Below, in pieces: positions 62,396 to 64,000 of a stretch of 64,000 nt of DNA. The notes beneath the pieces were generated by a model. The model saw nothing but the letters and a program-made list of their open reading frames with translations, was not told where the DNA came from and searched no databases. The stretch's first letter is position 1; each line of letters opens with the position of its first letter. Position numbers and translations under genes: made by a program. Source of the stretch: Odobenus rosmarus divergens (Eukaryota > Chordata > Mammalia > Carnivora > Odobenidae); contig NW_004450479.1 in NCBI RefSeq assembly GCF_000321225.1, positions 957,214-1,021,213 of the forward strand, in the 5' to 3' direction.

Positions 62396-63580
62396 GTGGA
62401 TACTTTTTATCAAGTTGAGGAAATCCCTCCCTCTATCCCTAGTTTATTGAGGGCTTTTTCTTTCTTCTCTTTTTTGTAATCATGAGTAGGTGTTGGATTT
62501 TGTCAAATGCCTCCTCTGAATCTATTGAGGTCATCATCTGTTTTTGGTACCTCATTCTATTAATAGATGGTATAGTAGGTTAACTGATTTGGGGCGGTAG
62601 ATGGACTTTGCATTCCTGGGGTAAATGCCACTTGGTCATGGTGGATGATTCTATACGTTCTAGAGTTTGCTAATGCTCACGGATCTTCATGCTGGTGAAG
62701 CACGTCAGAGCGCACTTTTCATTCCCTGCAAGGCCTTTGTCTGGTTGGATGTCAGGAGGATCCTTGCCTCACAGAACCGGTCGGACCATGTTCTCTCCTC
62801 TACTATTTTAGCAGCGTCTGTGGAGGATTGGTATTGATTTTTAGATCTTTCCTAGAACGCACCCAAGCCATCTGGGCATGGGCCTTTACTTCGTGGGAGA
62901 TTTAAAATGACCGCCATGCTATCCTATCGAGTGTCTCAGCGCCCCCGCCCCTCCTTATCTTCTTGGGGTCCACGATGATGTCCTGATTCTGCTGACCTGT
63001 GTCTTCTCTAGTCTCTCTCTGTCCGTCTCCTGAAGGTGTCTCAGTCTTGTTGACTCTTTCACAAGAAACCAGTCTTTGGTTTCATTGTTTTCACTATTGC
63101 TTTTCTGTTTTCTATTCATTTTTCTTTTCTGCTCTAATTTTTATCATGTCCATTATTCTGCTTGCTTTGGCTTAGTTTGCTTTTTTAATAGTTTCTTTTT
63201 TTTTAAAGATTTTATTTATTTATTTGAGAGAGAGAGAATGGGAGATAGAGAGCACGAGAGGGAAGAGGGTCAGAGGGAGAAGCAGACTCCCCGCTGAGCA
63301 GGGAGCCCGATGCGGGACTCGATCCCGGGACTCCAGGATCATGACCTGAGCCGAAGGCAGTCGCTCACCCAACTGAGCCACCCAGGCGCCCTTTTTAATA
63401 GTTTCTTAAGGTGGAAGTTTAGGTTATTGATCTGAGAACTCTCTTCTCACGAGGGAGTTTATGGCTGCATCCTGTAAACTGTGATATGTTGTGTTGCCAT
63501 TTTCGGTCATCTCAAATTTTTTGTAAAATGTCACGTGAATTCTTCTTTGACCTGTTGATCACTGAGAAGTGTGCTGTTAG
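62396..63580 (-). mobile_element. L1 ORF2 fragment, antisense
   Basis: 'gtgttggattttgtcaaatg' followed by 'ttgcattcctggggtaaatg' is a classic antisense L1 ORF2 pair. One SINE interrupts it. Confidence 0.75.
63198..63391 (-). mobile_element. SINEC with 16-bp target-site duplication
   Basis: Antisense Can-SINE flanked by TTTTTAATAGTTTCTT at 63,182-63,197 and 63,392-63,407. Confidence 0.95.
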
Positions 63581-63782
63581 GGCGCCTGGGGGACTCAGTC
63601 ATTGAGCATCTGCCTTCGGCTCAGGTCATGATCCCAGGGTCCTGGGAATCGAGCCCCACGACGGGCTCCCTGCTCCGCGGGGTCTGCTTCTCCCTCTGCC
63701 TCCACCCCTGTCCCTCTCTCTCTTTCCCCTTCTGCTCCTTCCCCCCCAAGCTCTCGCTCATGTGCTCTCTCTAAAATAAATA
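63581..63782 (+). mobile_element. SINEC, invaded at its tail
   Basis: + strand Can-SINE whose tail CTAAAATAAATA was the target of the next SINE. Confidence 0.9.
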
Positions 63783-63962
63783 CTCTTCTTTTTTTTTATT
63801 TATTTGACAGAGAGAGAGCACAGCAAGGGGAGGGACAGAGGGAGAGGGAGAAGCAGGCTTCCCACTGAGCAGGGAGTTCAACTCGGGACTTGATCCCAGG
63901 ACCCTGGGATCATGACCTGAGCCAAAGGCAGACACTTAACTGACTGAGCCATCCAGGCGCCG
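63783..63962 (-). mobile_element. SINEC inserted in the tail of a SINEC
   Basis: Antisense Can-SINE. CTAAAATAAATA at 63,771-63,782 recurs at 63,963-63,974, so it landed in the preceding SINE's A-rich tail and left the pair tail-to-tail. Confidence 0.9.
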
Positions 63963-64000
63963 CCTAAAATAAATAATCTTTAAAGAATATTTTTTAACTG

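Noticed and set aside
52196..64000. DUS1L, the expected next gene downstream of FASN
   Set aside because: No coding match to DUS1L as I remember its sequence was seen. By the human spacing it would begin at or just beyond the right edge.

Overview
This is mammalian nuclear DNA, most probably from an arctoid carnivoran (bear, seal or weasel lineage). The main clue is about 35 tRNA-derived Can-SINE (SINEC) copies in both orientations. Most end in a CAAATAAATAAA-type tail and show the 'cctgggtggctca' head and 'tgccttcggctcaggtcatga' core that I associate with arctoid rather than dog or cat subfamilies. The species call is inference.

The one complete gene is FASN (fatty acid synthase) on the + strand. 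A proximal promoter lies in a CpG island at about 33.2-34.7 kb. Noncoding exon 1 ends at 34,187, the start codon is at 35,888, the stop codon is at 51,824-51,826, and the 3' UTR ends near 52.2 kb. I resolved 41 coding exons whose phases agree at every junction. They sum to 7,557 nt, or 2,518 residues, with the full domain order KS, MAT, DH, pseudo-ME, pseudo-KR, ER, KR, ACP, TE and every catalytic residue I checked. The promoter carries the expected SREBP/E-box, Sp1, inverted CCAAT and TATA-like elements, plus a DR4 element resembling the LXR element of FASN about 0.7 kb upstream.

About 3.2 kb upstream of FASN, on the same strand, lies the last exon of the neighbouring gene CCDC57 (30,502 to about 30,925). 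Its reading frame ends in a conserved-looking Lys/Arg-rich tail, followed by an ATTAAA signal. The left 30 kb is therefore probably CCDC57 intron. It holds old L1 fragments, many SINEs, one young 5'-truncated L1 with a 15-bp target-site duplication, and a striking 2.03-kb tandem duplication at 1,771-5,825 whose two copies are almost identical.

The right 12 kb (52.2-64 kb) is intergenic. It has a decayed L1 backbone split by SINEs and an LTR fragment, and two GC/CpG-rich patches at about 58.6-59.3 kb and 61.4-61.6 kb with no gene I can assign. I found no RNA gene other than SINE-derived tRNA-like sequence, no CRISPR array, and no evidence of an undescribed biological system. The observations most worth checking are the tandem duplication, two FASN introns that stay in frame without a stop, the orphan CpG patch, and a pair of SINEs inserted in succession at one target site.
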